DNA of 64,000 nucleotides from positions 1,612,001 through 1,676,000 of the forward strand of contig NZ_JAIVLR010000001.1 in assembly GCF_020524765.1 (NCBI RefSeq), read 5' to 3'. Position 1 is the stretch's first letter; every line of letters begins with the position of its first letter. The stretch is from Qipengyuania gaetbuli. Its GTDB lineage: Bacteria; Pseudomonadota; Alphaproteobacteria; Sphingomonadales; Sphingomonadaceae. Both the position numbers and the translations under genes were made by a program. The notes beneath the pieces are model-generated. The model saw only the letters and a program-made list of their open reading frames with translations. It ran no database searches and was not told where the DNA came from. Shown piece by piece: positions 63,223 through 64,000 of the stretch.

Positions 63223-63972
63223 TCAGCCCCAAAACGCCTGGGTCACTGCGCGATGATCATCGACAGACTTGACGAACGGGATCGCCGCGACAGCCGTACG
63301 CGAAGGCAAGAGTGCGTCCTCGTCTTGCACGGTCCCTGTCAGCGTCACGACGCCTCCCGAGACCGCTACATCCGTTAACCAGGCGCTTGCCCCTTTTATC
63401 GTCAAGAGCTTCTCGATCACCCGCGCGCGAATGATGTCATCGTCGTTGGTCATGGGGCCATGAGAGCCGATGGGACGTACGATCAGTGCTCGCACGATAT
63501 CGGCCCGGCTGACGATCCCAACGAGCTCGTTTTCGCGCAGGACCGGCAAATGCTTGATCCGGTGTTCGTCCATAAGGTTTGCGATTTCGGACAGCGTGGT
63601 GTCCTCCTCGACGGTCACGACAACCGGCGTCATCACTTCCCCGACGGTTTGGCCGAACGCCTTGACGCATTCCGGTTCCGGAGAGTCGATATCGCAGGAA
63701 TCAGGCGGATTGCCCAACTCTTCCCGGTGGAGCAAATCGGTTTCGCTCAGGATTCCTAGGATTTTGCGCCCCGAAACGACCGGGAGCGCGCTGACCCCGT
63801 GCTCGATCAGCATTTCCGCAGCGTCATGGATCGACACATCCTCGTGTATCGAAATCACGGAGCCGCTCATGATGTTGCAGGCTTTCAGCTCAGTGTGAGT
63901 AGGGGGTCCTGTGCCCTGGTCTGTGCTATTTCGGCGTGTTGCCGCAGACTTCGTATCATTTGCTTTAGTCAT
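63223..63972 (-). CDS. CBS-CBS-BON domain protein
   Basis: A 249-residue soluble protein with two CBS domains (KACNIMSGSVISIHEDVSIHDAAEMLIEHGVSALPVV and VGEVMTPVVVTVEEDTTLSEIANLMDEHRIKHLPVL) and a C-terminal BON domain (VIEKLLTIKGASAWLTDVAVSGGVVTLTGTVQDEDAL). CBS pairs bind adenosyl nucleotides; BON domains often bind lipids or proteins. CBS-BON proteins of this size often sit near stress or anaerobic genes. The start is ATG 63970-63972; the promoter lies mainly beyond the window edge. Convergent with the nar operon. Specific target unknown. Confidence 0.9.
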   Translation of the reverse strand: MTKANDTKSAATRRNSTDQGTGPPTHTELKACNIMSGSVISIHEDVSIHDAAEMLIEHGVSALPVVSGRKILGILSETDLLHREELGNPPDSCDIDSPEPECVKAFGQTVGEVMTPVVVTVEEDTTLSEIANLMDEHRIKHLPVLRENELVGIVSRADIVRALIVRPIGSHGPMTNDDDIIRARVIEKLLTIKGASAWLTDVAVSGGVVTLTGTVQDEDALLPSRTAVAAIPFVKSVDDHRAVTQAFWG

Positions 63973-64000
63973 GACTGCCTCCTTGTTTGTGGAGGCGTCG

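Overview
The window looks like a chromosomal segment of an alphaproteobacterium of the order Sphingomonadales, most likely an Erythrobacteraceae relative. This is inferred from the high-GC coding style, the mix of ordinary protein families, a Caulobacter-type SigF/NrsF pair, a PEP-CTERM-like surface protein and short secreted proteins typical of that group. No rRNA gene or CRISPR array is visible, and one tRNA gene was found.

Positions 1-32500 are a conserved, gene-dense core. It holds aroC, a ruvA-DsrE-ruvB operon, a Ser/Thr/Pro-rich exported protein, a 2OG-Fe(II) oxygenase, a rhodanese lipoprotein coupled to aconitase, a DMT transporter, two L,D-transpeptidases, a histone-deacetylase-like hydrolase, an FAD/NAD oxidoreductase, a retropepsin-like protease, ispG and a ZntB-type transporter. 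Next comes a metal-stress locus at 19254-23403: ECF sigma factor plus NrsF anti-sigma, DoxX, two different bufferin precursors (BufA1-like and BufA2-like), the MNIO enzyme BufB and its partner BufC. Two divergent promoters of the form GTAACC-N16-CGAA drive the two arms. The core continues with an SDR enzyme, a TM-helix channel-like protein, an isoaspartyl peptidase, pheA, a membrane-anchored cytochrome c, rlmE, a Ppx/GppA phosphatase and a sulfotransferase.

A tRNA-Gln(CUG) gene at 32427-32500 appears to mark the edge of an accessory island. Positions 32501-38106 are gene-poor and lower in GC. They carry repeats beside the tRNA, two unrecognised proteins surrounded by perfect palindromes, an intact IS3-family (IS407-like) element with 16-bp inverted repeats and a 4-bp target duplication, and fused remnants of a cysteine desulfurase and a helicase. 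These remnants resemble those of DNA phosphorothioation-type islands.

Positions 38107-63972 are an anaerobic and nitrate-respiration island. It contains a UbiH/UbiM-type hydroxylase, class III ribonucleotide reductase (nrdD/nrdG), a 2-oxoacid decarboxylase, an AidB-like flavoprotein, a beta-carbonic anhydrase, NnrS, a small membrane protein, an outer-membrane porin, a SnoaL-like protein, a GNAT enzyme and a Crp/Fnr-type regulator without cysteines. A fused NarK1-NarK2 transporter is followed by narGHJI, a parvulin, moaA, moaD and moaE in one tightly overlapping operon. Five FNR/DNR-type boxes (TTGAY-N4-ATCAA) lie upstream of the key transcription units and tie the block into one regulon. A CBS-CBS-BON protein closes the window. 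The visible pathway reduces nitrate to nitrite; no nitrite, nitric oxide or nitrous oxide reductase is present here.
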